A DNA stretch of 64,000 nt from Psychrobacillus lasiicapitis (GCF_006861795.1 NZ_VDGH01000003.1:328508-392507), one strand, 5' to 3'; shown: positions 43,438-54,127, counted from the stretch's first letter. Notes: a model not told the origin generated them from the sequence alone. Program-made: numbers and translations.

Positions 43438-44808
43438 ATGGCGAAGAAAAAAACGAAATTTATGTGTAATGCTTGCGGATATGAGGCCGCTAAATGGATG
43501 GGAAGATGTCCAGGATGTGGTGAATGGAATACGATGGTGGAAGAGGTAGAGATCGTATCGAAAGGTCCTAAACGCACTTTTCAGCATTCTACAGGCGTAA
43601 CGCAAAAAGCAACCCCCATTATTGCAGTGGAAACTGTGGAGGAACCACGAGTAGTAACCGACTTTGGTGAGTTAAATCGTGTGCTTGGTGGAGGGATAGT
43701 ACCTGGTTCGCTTGTGTTAATAGGTGGAGATCCGGGTATTGGGAAGTCGACACTTCTTTTGCAAGTTTCAGCCTTACTTGCGAATAAAGGAGAGCGAGTT
43801 TTATATATCTCTGGTGAAGAATCTATCCGCCAAACAAAACTTCGTGCAGAACGTTTAGGGGTTACCTCGGCGGAACTATATATTTATTCGGAAACCAATT
43901 TAGAATTGATCAACGAAACAATCGATAGTGTAGAACCCAAGTTTGTGATCGTGGATTCTATTCAGACGGTGCACCACCCGGAAGTAACAAGCGCTCCAGG
44001 AAGTGTCTCTCAGGTACGAGAATGTACAGCTGAACTAATGCGTATTGCCAAGACAAAAAACGTCGCTATCTTTTTAGTTGGACATGTAACGAAAGAAGGA
44101 CAAATTGCAGGTCCCCGTATACTTGAACATATGGTAGATACCGTTTTATATTTTGAAGGAGAACGCCATCATACGTATAGAATTTTAAGGTCTCAAAAAA
44201 ATCGCTTCGGTTCCACTAACGAAATAGCAATCTTCGAAATGGTGCAGCAAGGATTAAAAGAAGTGTTAAATCCCTCTGAATTATTCCTACAAGAACGTTC
44301 GCATGGTGCTGCAGGTTCGGCAATTGTTGCTTCGATGGAAGGGACAAGGCCGATTTTAGTTGAGATACAAGCGCTTGTAACACAATCCAGTTTTAACTAC
44401 CCGAAACGAATGGCAACCGGAATTGATCAGAACCGCGTGTCATTACTTATGGCGGTGCTAGAAAAACGTATGGGATTGTTGCTTCAAACACAAGATGCAT
44501 ATATAAAAGTTGCGGGTGGAGTAAAACTAGACGAACCTGCGATCGATTTAGCCGTCCTAGTAAGTATTGTATCCAGTTTTCGGGATACAGGTGTAACTCC
44601 TACCGATTGTTTTATAGGAGAAGTTGGGTTAACAGGAGAAGTCCGAAGAGTCTCTAGAATTGAACAACGTGTACAGGAAGCGGCGAAGTTAGGGTTCAAA
44701 CGAGCGATAGTTCCGGCGTCTAATATAGGTGGATGGGATTATCCAAAAGGAATTCAGGTTATAGGTATAGAATCTGTAAATGAAGCAATGAAAGAAGCAT
44801 TTTCTTAA
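43438..44808 (+). CDS. radA: DNA repair protein RadA (Sms)
   Basis: The 456-residue protein has a zinc finger [21 protein letters not shown] near the N-terminus, written here as its CxxC pairs, then a RecA-like core with Walker [10 protein letters not shown] near residue 98 and the KNRFG motif. The C-terminal Lon-like domain begins near residue 345. RadA is a branch-migrating helicase used in recombination and transformation. The ATG is right after GGAGGTACC. It follows clpC, the conserved order in Bacillales. Confidence 0.95.
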   Translation: MAKKKTKFMCNACGYEAAKWMGRCPGCGEWNTMVEEVEIVSKGPKRTFQHSTGVTQKATPIIAVETVEEPRVVTDFGELNRVLGGGIVPGSLVLIGGDPGIGKSTLLLQVSALLANKGERVLYISGEESIRQTKLRAERLGVTSAELYIYSETNLELINETIDSVEPKFVIVDSIQTVHHPEVTSAPGSVSQVRECTAELMRIAKTKNVAIFLVGHVTKEGQIAGPRILEHMVDTVLYFEGERHHTYRILRSQKNRFGSTNEIAIFEMVQQGLKEVLNPSELFLQERSHGAAGSAIVASMEGTRPILVEIQALVTQSSFNYPKRMATGIDQNRVSLLMAVLEKRMGLLLQTQDAYIKVAGGVKLDEPAIDLAVLVSIVSSFRDTGVTPTDCFIGEVGLTGEVRRVSRIEQRVQEAAKLGFKRAIVPASNIGGWDYPKGIQVIGIESVNEAMKEAFS

Positions 44809-44826
44809 GTTTAAGACTTAAAGACA

Positions 44827-44870
44827 TACTCCTTGTGGTCTTAATAGACGTAGTAAGACCGCAAGAAGTA
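44827..44870 (+). other. Strong hairpin between radA and yacL
   Basis: TACT and CTTGTGGTCTTA pair with TAAGACCGCAAG and AGTA around a 10-nt loop, giving 16 bp with one wobble and one 1x1 mismatch. No T run follows, so it is not a normal terminator. It may be a processing or stability element. Confidence 0.5.
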
Positions 44871-44900
44871 TAATAAATAATTAATGGAGGTGGCATTTTG

Positions 44901-45989
44901 TTGAAATGGATTATACAAATCGCATTTGTTTTAATTGGTGGTACATTGGGTTTAATATTATTACCGCATTTATACGAATTAATTAATTTATCCAATAACC
45001 CTTGGATCCACAATCCTTACGTATCAATTTTAATTGGAGCAATATTACTTTACGTTGCAGCCTTGTTTTTAACGGATTACTTAATAAACTTTATTAAGTG
45101 GATGGAAGAACGGTTGTTGCGGGCGCCGATTGGAGATTTACTTTTCGGTACACTTGGTTTAGTTATTGGATTAATCGTTGCATTTTTACTTGGATCAGCT
45201 ATTAATAATATTGCCTTTTTGGGCATTGACTCTATTGTACCGGTATTATTATCAATCGTACTTGGATACTTAGGTTTCCAGGTAGGGTTTAAAAAACGAG
45301 ATGAATTAATTCATGTTTTTACTTCTACTAAGCAACAAACTAGCAAAAAGAAAGCTGCAGATGAAGAAGGTGCACAAGGTTTAGGTCTGGGAACATATAA
45401 GTTGCTAGATACCAGTGTGATTATCGATGGACGTATTACGGATATATCAGAAACAGGGTTTATCGAGGGAGTATTGGTGGTTCCACAGTTCGTGCTAACA
45501 GAGCTGCAACATATAGCTGATTCTTCTGACACGCTTAAAAGAACAAGAGGACGGCGTGGATTAGATGTACTGAAAAAACTGCAAACCGAACGTGCTTCTG
45601 CAGTCTTAATAGTAGAGGATGACTTTGAAGATATACAAGAAGTAGATTTAAAGCTAGTGCGACTAGCTAAAAAGATGAATGGAATCGTTGTAACAAATGA
45701 TTTTAACTTGAACAAAGTATGTGACCTACATCAAGTTCGTGTTTTGAATATTAATGACTTAGCAAATGCAGTAAAGCCAGTCGTTATTCCTGGGGAAATA
45801 ATGCATGTAGTTGTCATTAAAGATGGAAAAGAACATAATCAAGGTGTTGCTTACTTAGATGATGGTACGATGATTGTTGTGGAAGGTGGAAAAGCGTATA
45901 TCGGTCAGGCGATAAACGTGGAAGTAACAAGTGTATTGCAAACTTCCGCAGGTCGGATGATTTTTGCGAAACCACAAGAATCTAAATAA
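44901..45989 (+). CDS. yacL: PIN-TRAM domain membrane protein YacL
   Basis: The 362-residue protein has four N-terminal membrane helices (about residues 1-125), a PIN nuclease domain starting KLLDTSVIIDGRITD near residue 170 and with acidic residues later (VTNDFNLNK), and a C-terminal TRAM domain. The PIN acidic residues suggest an RNase at the membrane, but no substrate is known. TTG starts at 44898 and 44901 are both possible; 44901 has the better 7-bp spacing from GGAGGTGG. Confidence 0.88.
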   Translation: MKWIIQIAFVLIGGTLGLILLPHLYELINLSNNPWIHNPYVSILIGAILLYVAALFLTDYLINFIKWMEERLLRAPIGDLLFGTLGLVIGLIVAFLLGSAINNIAFLGIDSIVPVLLSIVLGYLGFQVGFKKRDELIHVFTSTKQQTSKKKAADEEGAQGLGLGTYKLLDTSVIIDGRITDISETGFIEGVLVVPQFVLTELQHIADSSDTLKRTRGRRGLDVLKKLQTERASAVLIVEDDFEDIQEVDLKLVRLAKKMNGIVVTNDFNLNKVCDLHQVRVLNINDLANAVKPVVIPGEIMHVVVIKDGKEHNQGVAYLDDGTMIVVEGGKAYIGQAINVEVTSVLQTSAGRMIFAKPQESK

Positions 45990-45992
45990 GGG

Positions 45993-46033
45993 GAGGGGTT
46001 ATTTCCTATTTTATTAGGAAAAGCCCTTTTTCT
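45993..46033 (+). terminator. Terminator or pause hairpin between yacL and ispD
   Basis: GGGGTTATTTCCTA pairs in part with TAGGAAAAGCCC, then TTTTTC. Confidence 0.65.
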
Positions 46034-46056
46034 ATGTAGTGTAGGAGGGTATGCTA

Positions 46057-46749
46057 TTGTTGTATACGGTATTGTTACCTGCTGCTGGAAGTGGTAAAAG
46101 GATGGGAGCAGGCCAAAATAAACTTTTTTTAGAATTAAGAAAGATTCCAATTTTAATACATACTTTACGCGCTTTTGAACAAGATCCGAAGTGTCATCAA
46201 ATAGTATTAGCAGTGAAAAAAGAGGAACAAGCTTTTATCGAAGAGTTGCTAGTAAAACATCGGATTTCCAAGGTTGCCGCCATCACCGAAGGAGGAGCAG
46301 AACGGCAGCATAGTGTATATGCTTGTTTAAAGGCTTCCCCAACGAATGGTATTGTGCTTGTACATGATGCTGCAAGACCGTTCATTAGACAAGAGGTTAT
46401 CCATCGGTTAGTACAAACCGCAGAAGAGTTTGGGGCAGCGGTAGCGGCGGTTCGTGCAAAGGACACGGTGAAAAAAGTAGAAAATGGTATAATCCAAGAA
46501 ACAGTCGATCGAGAAAGCCTCTGGATTATTCAAACACCGCAAGCATTCCGGTATGATGTACTGGAAAAAGCAGAAAGAATGGCGGAAAAAGAAGGTTTTT
46601 TAGGTACAGACGAAGCGATGCTTGTAGAACGACAAGGAGAGCAGGTTCATATTGTAGAAAGTACTTATGATAACCTGAAGATGACAACGCAAGAAGATCT
46701 TCTTTTTGGAGAAGTAATTTTAACTAAACGAGAGCAGGAGGAACAATAG
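46057..46749 (+). CDS. ispD: 2-C-methyl-D-erythritol 4-phosphate cytidylyltransferase IspD
   Basis: The 230-residue protein carries [12 protein letters not shown] at the N-terminus, the CTP-binding region with its Arg and Lys, and [11 protein letters not shown] near residue 105. It makes CDP-ME in the MEP isoprenoid pathway. The TTG at 46057 was chosen: the ATG at 46051 is only one base from AGGAGGG, and the TTG start matches the family N-terminus (M-x-Y-x-V). It is followed by ispF, the pathway's next cyclase gene. Confidence 0.93.
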   Translation: MLYTVLLPAAGSGKRMGAGQNKLFLELRKIPILIHTLRAFEQDPKCHQIVLAVKKEEQAFIEELLVKHRISKVAAITEGGAERQHSVYACLKASPTNGIVLVHDAARPFIRQEVIHRLVQTAEEFGAAVAAVRAKDTVKKVENGIIQETVDRESLWIIQTPQAFRYDVLEKAERMAEKEGFLGTDEAMLVERQGEQVHIVESTYDNLKMTTQEDLLFGEVILTKREQEEQ

Positions 46750-46750
46750 A

Positions 46751-47230
46751 ATGATGCGAATTGGTCAAGGATTTGATGTGCATGAATTTGCGGACAATCG
46801 TCCGTTAATAATAGGTGGGGTAACAATTCCTTACGAAAGAGGTCTTATCGGGCATTCAGATGCAGACGTACTGCTTCACACAATTACCGACGCAGCTCTT
46901 GGAGCAATTGGAGAAGGAGATATTGGACGGCATTTCCCAGACACTGATCCTGATTTTAAAGATGCAGATTCAGCAAAACTTTTAGAGCATATTTGGAAAC
47001 TAGTAGATGAAAGAGGATACAAACTAGGGAATATCGATTGTACGATCATTGCCCAAAAACCAAAAATGGCACCACATATAGAAACAATTCGGGCACGTGT
47101 CGCAGAACTTCTACAGGCAGACGTTAGTCAGATAAATGTGAAAGCAACAACAACTGAAAAATTAGGTTTTACAGGACGTGAAGAAGGAATTGCTTCCATG
47201 GCAACTATATTGCTTCTAAAGAAAGACTAA
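46751..47230 (+). CDS. ispF: 2-C-methyl-D-erythritol 2,4-cyclodiphosphate synthase IspF
   Basis: The 159-residue trimeric enzyme has GFDVHEF with the zinc His/Asp, [11 protein letters not shown] and the C-terminal [18 protein letters not shown]. It converts CDP-ME 2-phosphate to MEcPP. The ATG at 46751 directly follows the ispD stop, and ispD and ispF are co-transcribed. A second ATG at 46754 is possible. Confidence 0.95.
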   Translation: MMRIGQGFDVHEFADNRPLIIGGVTIPYERGLIGHSDADVLLHTITDAALGAIGEGDIGRHFPDTDPDFKDADSAKLLEHIWKLVDERGYKLGNIDCTIIAQKPKMAPHIETIRARVAELLQADVSQINVKATTTEKLGFTGREEGIASMATILLLKKD

Positions 47231-47300
47231 CTTTTAAAAACAGGTTAGCAGTGGTAAAATATAAAAAGTTTAGATGCACGAAAATTAGGAGGAAATTCAA

Positions 47301-48764
47301 ATGACACAAGAAGTTCGCGTACGCTACGCGCCAAGTCCAACAGGGAACTTACATATTGGAGGAGCACGTACTGCATTATTTAACTATTTATATGCACGTC
47401 ATCATAACGGAAAATTTATCGTTCGTATAGAGGACACGGATATCGAACGTAATATCGAAGGTGGCGAATTATCACAACTGGATAACTTAAAATGGTTAGG
47501 TATCGAGTATGATGAGTCTGTTGATATCGGAGGACCTTATGCACCTTATCGCCAAATGGAGCGACTAGATGTTTATACAAAACATGCAAAAGAAATGGTA
47601 GAAAAAGGCCATGCTTATAAATGCTTCTGTACATCAGAAGAATTAGAAGCTGACCGTGAAGTACAAAAAGCAAATGGGGTAGCTGCTCCTATGTATAATG
47701 GTAAATGCCGTCATTTATCAGCTGATGAAGTACAAGCAAAAGAAGCAGAAGGTCTTCCTTATACTATTCGCATGCGCGTCCCGGAAAATGTGACTTATAC
47801 TTTTGAAGATTTAGTACGAGGGTCCGTTACATTCGAATCAAAAGATGTTGGTGATTGGGTTCTTGTGAAAGCAAATGGCATTCCAACTTATAACTACGCA
47901 GTTGTATTAGATGATCATTTTATGAAAATTTCCCATGTATTTCGCGGAGAAGAGCATTTATCCAATACACCTAAACAATTGATGGTATTCGATGTGTTCG
48001 GATGGGGATATCCGAAGTATGGCCATATGACATTGATCATTAATGAAAGCCGTAAAAAACTATCTAAACGTGACGAATCGATTATTCAATTCGTTGCTCA
48101 ATATAAAGACCTTGGCTACTTACCAGAAGCAATGTTCAACTTCTTTGCATTACTAGGTTGGTCTCCAGAAGGGGAAGAAGAAATTTTCTCTAAGGAAGAG
48201 CTTATTAAAATATTTGATGTAAACCGCTTATCTAAATCACCATCTATGTTCGATAAACAAAAACTAACATGGATGAACAATCAATACATTAAACAGTTGC
48301 CATTAGAAAAAGTTATAGAACTCGCACTACCACATTTACAAAAAGCGGATCTTCTTCCGGCTGAACTATCAGAAGAACAACGTGTCTGGGCAAATAACTT
48401 AATCGCACTTTACCAAGACCAAATGAGTTATGGGGCAGAGATTGTAGAATTATCTTCTTTGTTCTTTAACGATGAACTTGCATATAATGAAGAAGCGACA
48501 GAAGTATTAGCGGGAGAACAAGTTCCAGAAGTAATGGCTGCATTTAAAGTACAATTAGAGAGCCTAGAAACTTTTGAAGCAGCAGAGATTAAAGCAACGA
48601 TTAAAGCTGTACAAAAAGAAACGGGACATAAAGGAAAAAACTTATTTATGCCAATTCGTGTCGTAACGACTGGTCAAACACATGGTCCTGAATTAGCGGA
48701 TGCCATCAGCTTAATAGGAAAAGAAAAAGTAATTGAACGCGTTGCTAAGTACGCAAAACAATAA
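47301..48764 (+). CDS. gltX: Glutamyl-tRNA synthetase GltX
   Basis: The 487-residue class I synthetase has the HIGH-type motif [18 protein letters not shown] and the KMSKS-type motif [10 protein letters not shown] near residue 255, then a helical C-terminal anticodon-binding domain. It is the non-discriminating type likely to charge tRNA(Glu) and tRNA(Gln) in Bacillales, with amidation by GatCAB. The ATG is 6 bp after TTAGGAGGAAA. A gap of over 300 bp with a T-box follows. Confidence 0.95.
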   Translation: MTQEVRVRYAPSPTGNLHIGGARTALFNYLYARHHNGKFIVRIEDTDIERNIEGGELSQLDNLKWLGIEYDESVDIGGPYAPYRQMERLDVYTKHAKEMVEKGHAYKCFCTSEELEADREVQKANGVAAPMYNGKCRHLSADEVQAKEAEGLPYTIRMRVPENVTYTFEDLVRGSVTFESKDVGDWVLVKANGIPTYNYAVVLDDHFMKISHVFRGEEHLSNTPKQLMVFDVFGWGYPKYGHMTLIINESRKKLSKRDESIIQFVAQYKDLGYLPEAMFNFFALLGWSPEGEEEIFSKEELIKIFDVNRLSKSPSMFDKQKLTWMNNQYIKQLPLEKVIELALPHLQKADLLPAELSEEQRVWANNLIALYQDQMSYGAEIVELSSLFFNDELAYNEEATEVLAGEQVPEVMAAFKVQLESLETFEAAEIKATIKAVQKETGHKGKNLFMPIRVVTTGQTHGPELADAISLIGKEKVIERVAKYAKQ

Positions 48765-48799
48765 GATTGACTTTCCGCTCCTAAGGTGTGAAAATGATT

Positions 48800-49066
48800 G
48801 TACAAATACGAGAACGAAAAAATAGAAAGCGAAGAAGAGGAGAAGTAAGTAACGCATGTTCTTTAGAGAGGACCATCACCGGCTGAAAGTGGTCTGAACG
48901 AGTGGGTTACCGAAATGCACCTCAGAGCGCCACGCCGAACATGTCTAGTAGGCTGGACGTATCATCTGCGTTAAAGATGTCGAGTGGGAAAAAGAGAAAA
49001 TTTTTCCAATCAGAGTGGAACCGCGCTTTTGCGTCTCTGTCTATTAGTAGGCAGAGGCGTTTTTTT
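48800..49066 (+). ncRNA. T-box riboswitch of the cysES operon (cysteine specifier)
   Basis: The T-box sequence AGAGTGGAACCGCG is at 49012-49025 and the terminator GCGTCTCTG/CAGAGGCG with a T7 run is at 49030-49066. In stem I the specifier loop region reads CGAAATGCACC (48911-48921), placing UGC, a Cys codon, at 48916-48918. Uncharged tRNA(Cys) should pair with both and allow transcription of cysE and cysS. Confidence 0.92.
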
Positions 49067-49096
49067 GTGCCAAAAAAACAAGGAGGAGGAACCAAA

Positions 49097-49753
49097 GTGT
49101 TGGAACGTATGAAAGAAGACATAGCTGTTGTTTTTGAACAAGATCCTGCAGCGACAAGCAAGTTAGAAGTAATATTAACATACGCAGGTTTACATGCTGT
49201 TTGGAGTCATCGAATAGCGCATGCTTTATACAAAAAACAGTTTTTTTTCCTTGCACGAGCAATCTCTCAAATAAGCCGCTTTTTCACTGGTATCGAAATA
49301 CATCCCGGAGCTACCATTGGTAGACGTTTTTTTATAGATCATGGTTCAGGAGTCGTAATTGGAGAGACTTGTGAAATCGGGAATGATTGTACGATTTATC
49401 AAGGTGTCACTCTAGGTGGAACGGGAAAAGAAAAAGGGAAGAGGCACCCCACTCTTGCAGACAATGTACTCGTTGCAACCGGTGCGAAAGTATTAGGATC
49501 AATAACTATTGGGGAAAATAGTAAAGTGGGTGCAGGTTCCGTTGTTCTGAAAGATGTACCAATGAACTCGACGGTTGTTGGAATACCAGGAGTTGTAGTT
49601 ATTCAAGACGGAGTAAAACTGAAACGGGACTTAGATCATCAAGACTTGCCGGATCCAATTGCTGATCGTTGCAAAAGGATGGAAGAAGAAATAGCGGCAC
49701 TTCAAGAGGAAATTAGACGACTTGCAAAGGAAAAGGAGAAACATTTATTATGA
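49097..49753 (+). CDS. cysE: Serine O-acetyltransferase CysE
   Basis: The 218-residue protein has a helical N-terminal part and a left-handed beta-helix with hexapeptide repeats, including [20 protein letters not shown] and the catalytic His in these coils. It makes O-acetylserine for cysteine synthesis. GTG at 49097 lies 6 bp after AGGAGGAGGA; the longer frame upstream is within the T-box and is not coding. The stop overlaps cysS by 4 bp (ATGA). Confidence 0.93.
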   Translation: MLERMKEDIAVVFEQDPAATSKLEVILTYAGLHAVWSHRIAHALYKKQFFFLARAISQISRFFTGIEIHPGATIGRRFFIDHGSGVVIGETCEIGNDCTIYQGVTLGGTGKEKGKRHPTLADNVLVATGAKVLGSITIGENSKVGAGSVVLKDVPMNSTVVGIPGVVVIQDGVKLKRDLDHQDLPDPIADRCKRMEEEIAALQEEIRRLAKEKEKHLL

Positions 49754-51150
49754 CAATCCAAATTTTTAATACTTTAAAGCGTGAGAAAGAACCATTTGTG
49801 CCAATGGAAGAGGGAAAAGTAAAAATGTACGTTTGTGGTCCAACGGTCTACAACTACATTCATATTGGAAATGCACGCCCTGTTATTGTGTACGATACGG
49901 TAAGAAAGTATTTGCAATACCGTGGATACGATGTGACGTTTGTATCGAACTTTACAGATGTCGACGACAAAATTATTAAAGCGGCAAATGAGCTAGGAGA
50001 AGACGTATCAGAGTTAACTGCTCGTTTTATTAAAGCATATTTTGCTGATGTGGAAGCGCTTGGCTGCAGTAGAGCAGATTCACATCCTCGCGTAACAGAT
50101 CATATGGATGAAATTATAGAATTTATTCGAGTGTTAGAAGAAAAAGGCTATGCTTACGAGTCACAAGGTGATGTATACTACCGTACGAGAAAGTTTGACG
50201 GCTATGGTAAGCTATCTCATCAATCGGTAGATGATTTGAAAGTTGGAGCACGGATAGAAACTGGGGAAAAGAAAGAAGATGCACTAGATTTTGCTCTATG
50301 GAAAGCAGCGAAACCGGGTGAGATTTTCTGGGAAAGTCCTTGGGGGAAAGGGCGTCCTGGCTGGCATATCGAATGTTCTGTAATGGCAAGAGAAATACTA
50401 GGAGATACGATTGATATTCATGCAGGTGGCCAAGATTTAACCTTCCCACACCATGAAAATGAAATTGCGCAGTCGGAAGCTAGAACAGGTAAAACATTTG
50501 CGCGATATTGGATGCATAATGGGTATATTAATATTGATAATGAAAAAATGTCTAAATCGCTTGGCAACTTTGTACTAGTGAATGACATTCGTAAGCAAAT
50601 TGATCCGCAAGTACTACGTCTATTCATGTTAAGTGTACATTATCGTCATCCGATCAACTACTCAGTCGAGCTAGTAGAGCAAGCGGAAGCGGGTCTAGAT
50701 CGTATTCGCACCGCATATGCAAATGTGTTGCATCGATTGAATGCAACTGCTGACTTAGGGGACCAACATGATATTTGGCTGCATAAAATCACAGAAGTAC
50801 AAACACAATTTGAAACTGCGATGGATGATGATTTTAATACTGCAAATGGCATTGCCGCAATCTTTGAATTATCCAAGCTTGCTAATACGTACTTGCTAGA
50901 AAAACAAACGGAAGAAAAAGTATTGCAACAGTTTATAGCGGTTTTCGATAAATTAACGGCAGTATTAGGCTTAACGTTGCAAAAAGAAAGCGAAGTGCTT
51001 GATGAGGAAATTGATGCATTAATTGAAGAGCGTAACCAAGCAAGAAAAGATCGCAATTTCGCACGAGCAGATGAAATAAGAGACCAATTAAAAGAGATGA
51101 ATATTATTTTGGAAGATACTGCACAAGGTATCCGATGGAAACGAGGATAA
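49750..51150 (+). CDS. cysS: Cysteinyl-tRNA synthetase CysS
   Basis: The 466-residue class I synthetase has the zinc-site Cys in [18 protein letters not shown] (the HIGH-like motif lies there), a further His/Cys cluster near WHIECSVMA and the KMSKS motif in [11 protein letters not shown]. The C-terminal DALR region follows. It attaches Cys to tRNA(Cys). The T-box upstream controls it together with cysE, so cysteine supply and tRNA charging are linked. Confidence 0.95.
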   Translation: MTIQIFNTLKREKEPFVPMEEGKVKMYVCGPTVYNYIHIGNARPVIVYDTVRKYLQYRGYDVTFVSNFTDVDDKIIKAANELGEDVSELTARFIKAYFADVEALGCSRADSHPRVTDHMDEIIEFIRVLEEKGYAYESQGDVYYRTRKFDGYGKLSHQSVDDLKVGARIETGEKKEDALDFALWKAAKPGEIFWESPWGKGRPGWHIECSVMAREILGDTIDIHAGGQDLTFPHHENEIAQSEARTGKTFARYWMHNGYINIDNEKMSKSLGNFVLVNDIRKQIDPQVLRLFMLSVHYRHPINYSVELVEQAEAGLDRIRTAYANVLHRLNATADLGDQHDIWLHKITEVQTQFETAMDDDFNTANGIAAIFELSKLANTYLLEKQTEEKVLQQFIAVFDKLTAVLGLTLQKESEVLDEEIDALIEERNQARKDRNFARADEIRDQLKEMNIILEDTAQGIRWKRG

Positions 51151-51154
51151 ACTT

Positions 51155-51574
51155 GTGGGAAACTTTAAATTATCCGATGTCAAACAACTAAATGCTTTAG
51201 CCTTAGCGTATATGGGAGATGCTGTATTCGAACAAGTAGTTCGAAAGCATCTCATCTTTTCTGGGCGCGTTAAGCCCAATACTTTGCATAAAGAAGCGAC
51301 AAAGTATGTATCCGCCAAAGCACAAGCGACAATTGTACGAGAGATGCTAAATATCGGGTTTCTAACAGAAGATGAGGAAGCTGTCCTCCGAAGAGGCCGT
51401 AATGCGAAGTCTGGTACAGTTCCGAAAAATACAGATGTCCAAACTTATCATTATAGTACTGCGTTTGAAGCTGTTGTAGGAAGTCTATACTTAAGTGAAC
51501 AAGAAGCACGTCTACAAGAGGTACTACAATTTTCAATCGACTTTATAGATGAACAGAAAGGGGAGAAAAAGTAA
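51155..51574 (+). CDS. mrnC: Mini-ribonuclease III MrnC
   Basis: The 139-residue protein is a single RNase III domain without a ds[21 protein letters not shown] holds the catalytic signature near residue 18, and [14 protein letters not shown] supplies the second acidic site. It trims the ends of 23S rRNA precursor in Bacillus, helped by L3. The start is GTG. It follows cysS by 4 bp and abuts rlmB. Confidence 0.93.
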   Translation: MGNFKLSDVKQLNALALAYMGDAVFEQVVRKHLIFSGRVKPNTLHKEATKYVSAKAQATIVREMLNIGFLTEDEEAVLRRGRNAKSGTVPKNTDVQTYHYSTAFEAVVGSLYLSEQEARLQEVLQFSIDFIDEQKGEKK

Positions 51575-52336
51575 ATGGCAGAACAAACAGAGCAAACAGG
51601 AGAGATTATTGCAGGAAAAAACCCTGTAGTGGAAGCTTTACGCTCAGGTAGAGATATGAATAAGGTCTGGCTTGCAGAAGGAATCCAAAAAAGTGGAGTT
51701 TCTGAAATCATGCAACTAGCAAAAGAAGCAGGAATCATTGTTCAATTTGTACCAAAAAAGAAATTGGACGGTTTGACAGATGCTAATCACCAAGGAATTG
51801 TAGCATCCGTTGCCGCCTATCGCTATGCAGAACTAGACGATTTATTTGCTTTAGCGGCAAGTAAGCAGGAGGATCCGCTTTTTATTATTTTAGATGAAAT
51901 AGAGGATCCGCATAACCTTGGTTCCATTATGCGAACGGCAGATGCAGTAGGTGCTCATGGCATTATCATTCCAAAAAGACGTGCTGTTGGACTGACGGCA
52001 GTCGTTGCAAAAGCATCTACGGGGGCAATTGAACATATCCCGGTATATCGAGCTGGCAATTTGTCTCAAACGGTAGACGAGTTGAAGGAACGCGGTGTGT
52101 GGATTGCTGGAACAGATGCTCAAAAGTCAACAGATTATCGTAACATGGATGCAACACTTCCCCTTGCACTAATCATCGGTAGCGAAGGTAAAGGGATGAG
52201 TCGTTTGTTGAAAGAAAAATGTGATTTTCTTTATCATTTGCCAATGGTCGGTCATGTAACTAGTTTGAATGCGTCAGTAGCTGCGTCAATACTTTTATAC
52301 GAAGTATTACGCGTCCGAAATCCGCTTCAAGGATAA
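51575..52336 (+). CDS. rlmB: 23S rRNA (guanosine-2'-O-)-methyltransferase RlmB (TrmH/SpoU)
   Basis: The 253-residue SPOUT methyltransferase has an N-terminal substrate domain (IIAGKNPVVEALRSGRD) and the C-terminal knotted domain: motif 1 EIEDPHNLGSIMRTADA, motif 2 ALIIGSEGKGMSRL and motif 3 SLNASVAASILLYE. It methylates 2'-O of a guanosine in the peptidyl-transferase area (E. coli G2251). It starts one base after mrnC and precedes rae1 by 4 bp. Confidence 0.93.
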   Translation: MAEQTEQTGEIIAGKNPVVEALRSGRDMNKVWLAEGIQKSGVSEIMQLAKEAGIIVQFVPKKKLDGLTDANHQGIVASVAAYRYAELDDLFALAASKQEDPLFIILDEIEDPHNLGSIMRTADAVGAHGIIIPKRRAVGLTAVVAKASTGAIEHIPVYRAGNLSQTVDELKERGVWIAGTDAQKSTDYRNMDATLPLALIIGSEGKGMSRLLKEKCDFLYHLPMVGHVTSLNASVAASILLYEVLRVRNPLQG

Positions 52337-52340
52337 TAGT

Positions 52341-52850
52341 ATGCAAATTCTACTTGTCGATGGTTATAACATCATCGGCGCATGGAGCGAGTTACGGAAG
52401 TTAAAAAATGATAAATTACTAGACGCTAGAGACCGATTGATCGAGCTAATGGCAGAATATAAGGCATTTACAGGTATTCGAGTGATTGTTGTTTTTGATG
52501 CGCATCTAGTGCCAGGTATTGAACACAAAAAGAAAGAATACGATGTGGAAATCATCTATACGCGGAAAAATGAAACAGCAGATGAGCGTATAGAAAAGCT
52601 CACGTTAGAACTAAGTAGCAGAAGGGTACAGATTTACGTAGCAACTTCTGATATGACAGAACAAAGAGTAATATTTGGGCAAGGAGCGCTAAGAAAATCA
52701 GCAAGAGAATTTGAAATTGAAATGCTGGCTATTTCTTCAAACATTACGAAAAAAATGAAGCATATACAAGAGAATAAACCTACTTCTACCATTCCTTTAA
52801 CAGAGGAAGTTGCAGAAATTTTTGAAAAATGGCGGAGAGGAATGAAATGA
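52341..52850 (+). CDS. rae1: Ribosome-associated endonuclease Rae1 (YacP, NYN domain)
   Basis: The 169-residue PIN-like NYN protein has LLVDGYNIIGAW at the N-terminus with the first catalytic Asp, and VVFDAH and ATSDMTEQRV with further acidic and polar residues. In B. subtilis Rae1 enters the A site and cuts mRNA in a translation-dependent way. The clustering with rlmB and sigH matches that organism. The ATG is 4 bp after the rlmB stop. Confidence 0.92.
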   Translation: MQILLVDGYNIIGAWSELRKLKNDKLLDARDRLIELMAEYKAFTGIRVIVVFDAHLVPGIEHKKKEYDVEIIYTRKNETADERIEKLTLELSSRRVQIYVATSDMTEQRVIFGQGALRKSAREFEIEMLAISSNITKKMKHIQENKPTSTIPLTEEVAEIFEKWRRGMK

Positions 52851-52921
52851 TTCATTGACGCTATAAAATTTCATCCTGTATACTTGTGGTAACTATTAGT
52901 AATTTAGCTGAGGTGACTTCA

Positions 52922-53566
52922 TTGGAAAAGACAGAACAGAATCTACAGCAATTGGATAGTTTACTAGATGAGGAACTTGTAGAGCTGGTTCATCAAGGAA
53001 ACACTGAAGCGCTAGATTTCTTAATAACGAAGTATCGTTCGTTCGTTCGAATGAAAGGAAGATCCTATTTTTTAATAGGTGCCGACAAAGAAGATATTCT
53101 CCAAGAAGGAATGATTGGATTATATAAAGCAATACGAGATTTCAAGGAAGAGAAACTTGCTTCTTTTCGAGCTTTTGCAGAACTATGTATTACGAGACAA
53201 ATTATTACTGCTATTAAAACAGCTACCCGTCAAAAGCATATCCCGCTAAATTCTTATGTCTCTTTGGACAAGCCTATTTACGATGAAGAATCAGATCGAA
53301 CGCTAATGGATATGATTGCTGGCTCTGTCGTAGATGATCCAGAAGAGTTAATTATTAATCGAGAAGATTATGATTACATGGAAGGTAAGATGGCTGAGAT
53401 CTTAAGTGAGTTAGAGCAACAAGTACTCGCACTATATTTGGATGGACAATCTTATCAGGAAATTTCAGAAGAGCTAAATCGTCATGTGAAGTCAATTGAC
53501 AATGCATTACAGCGCGTTAAAAGAAAACTAGAACGCTATATGGAGATTGACAGTAATTATGTATAA
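52922..53566 (+). CDS. sigH: RNA polymerase sigma-H factor SigH
   Basis: The 214-residue sigma-70 group protein has region 2 with DILQEGMIGLYKAIRDF and region 4 with QVLALYLDGQSYQEISEELNRHVKSIDNALQRV (in two adjoining parts). SigH directs early sporulation and competence genes. The TTG at 52922 was chosen: it has GAGGTGA at 5 bp. Its presence in this operon position and the CotD-like protein both fit a spore former. Confidence 0.92.
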   Translation: MEKTEQNLQQLDSLLDEELVELVHQGNTEALDFLITKYRSFVRMKGRSYFLIGADKEDILQEGMIGLYKAIRDFKEEKLASFRAFAELCITRQIITAIKTATRQKHIPLNSYVSLDKPIYDEESDRTLMDMIAGSVVDDPEELIINREDYDYMEGKMAEILSELEQQVLALYLDGQSYQEISEELNRHVKSIDNALQRVKRKLERYMEIDSNYV

Positions 53567-53580
53567 ATGCTAATGTTTGG

Positions 53581-53609
53581 TTGACACTGTTTCTGTAAAA
53601 TGATAATCT
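53581..53609 (+). promoter_or_regulatory. Sigma-A promoter for rpmG-secE-nusG
   Basis: TTGACA (53581-53586), a 17-bp spacer and TAATCT (53604-53609). Confidence 0.65.
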
Positions 53610-53643
53610 TGAAAAAGAATTATACGCGTAAAAAGGTGATAAA

Positions 53644-53793
53644 TTGACAAAGAAAATTGTCTTAAGTTGTGTGCAATGTGGACATCGGAATTATACAGTT
53701 CCGGCGTCGAAAGAGAGTGCATCTATACGTACAGAAAGAAAAAAACACTGTGCGCATTGTAACGCACATACACTTCATAAACAAACGCTGTAA
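53644..53793 (+). CDS. rpmG: 50S ribosomal protein L33 (RpmG)
   Basis: The 49-residue protein begins MTKKIVLSCVQCGHRNY and has a second CAHC pair, so it is the zinc-binding C+ form. The start is TTG after AAAAGGTGA. It is missed by simple length cutoffs. It lies just ahead of secE, as in other Bacilli, and would serve as one of the L33 variants used when zinc is plentiful. Confidence 0.92.
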   Translation: MTKKIVLSCVQCGHRNYTVPASKESASIRTERKKHCAHCNAHTLHKQTL

Positions 53794-53836
53794 GTTTGAA
53801 AGTAAGATAGATTTTCCATGTGGAGGTTTAGCTAGA

Positions 53837-54019
53837 ATGGCTAATGTAGGTGGATTTTTTAAAAATGTAATGTCTGAAATGAGAAAAGTAAGTTGGCCAA
53901 AACGCAAAGAACTAACTCGCTATACAATAATTGTTCTTGCTACGGTTGTATTAATGACTGTGTTTTTTGCTATAGTAGACTTAGGGATCTCAGAATTATT
54001 CCGCTGGTATTTAGGATGA
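53837..54019 (+). CDS. secE: Preprotein translocase subunit SecE
   Basis: The 60-residue protein has an N-terminal amphipathic helix with MRKVSWPKRKELTRYT and one membrane helix (IIVLATVVLMTVFFAIVDLG). This is the short Gram-positive SecE that clamps SecY. The ATG is preceded by TGGAGGTTTAG. A terminator-like hairpin separates it from nusG. Confidence 0.94.
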   Translation: MANVGGFFKNVMSEMRKVSWPKRKELTRYTIIVLATVVLMTVFFAIVDLGISELFRWYLG

Positions 54020-54052
54020 TAAAAAGTAGCATGTAAATATTTTTTGAAATAG

Positions 54053-54080
54053 CCCGTCTTAGAAAACGAACGGGTTTTTT
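54053..54080 (+). terminator. Intrinsic terminator-like hairpin between secE and nusG
   Basis: CCCGT pairs with ACGGG around a 12-nt loop, followed by TTTTTTC. It would reduce read-through to nusG. Confidence 0.6.
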
Positions 54081-54127
54081 CATTTGTCTAAAGAAAAGGA
54101 GGGAAAGGACGTTAGGTCCTAACATGT

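Noticed and set aside
48902-49096. N-terminal extension of cysE
   Set aside because: This stretch is the T-box RNA; the GTG at 49097 has the ribosome binding site.
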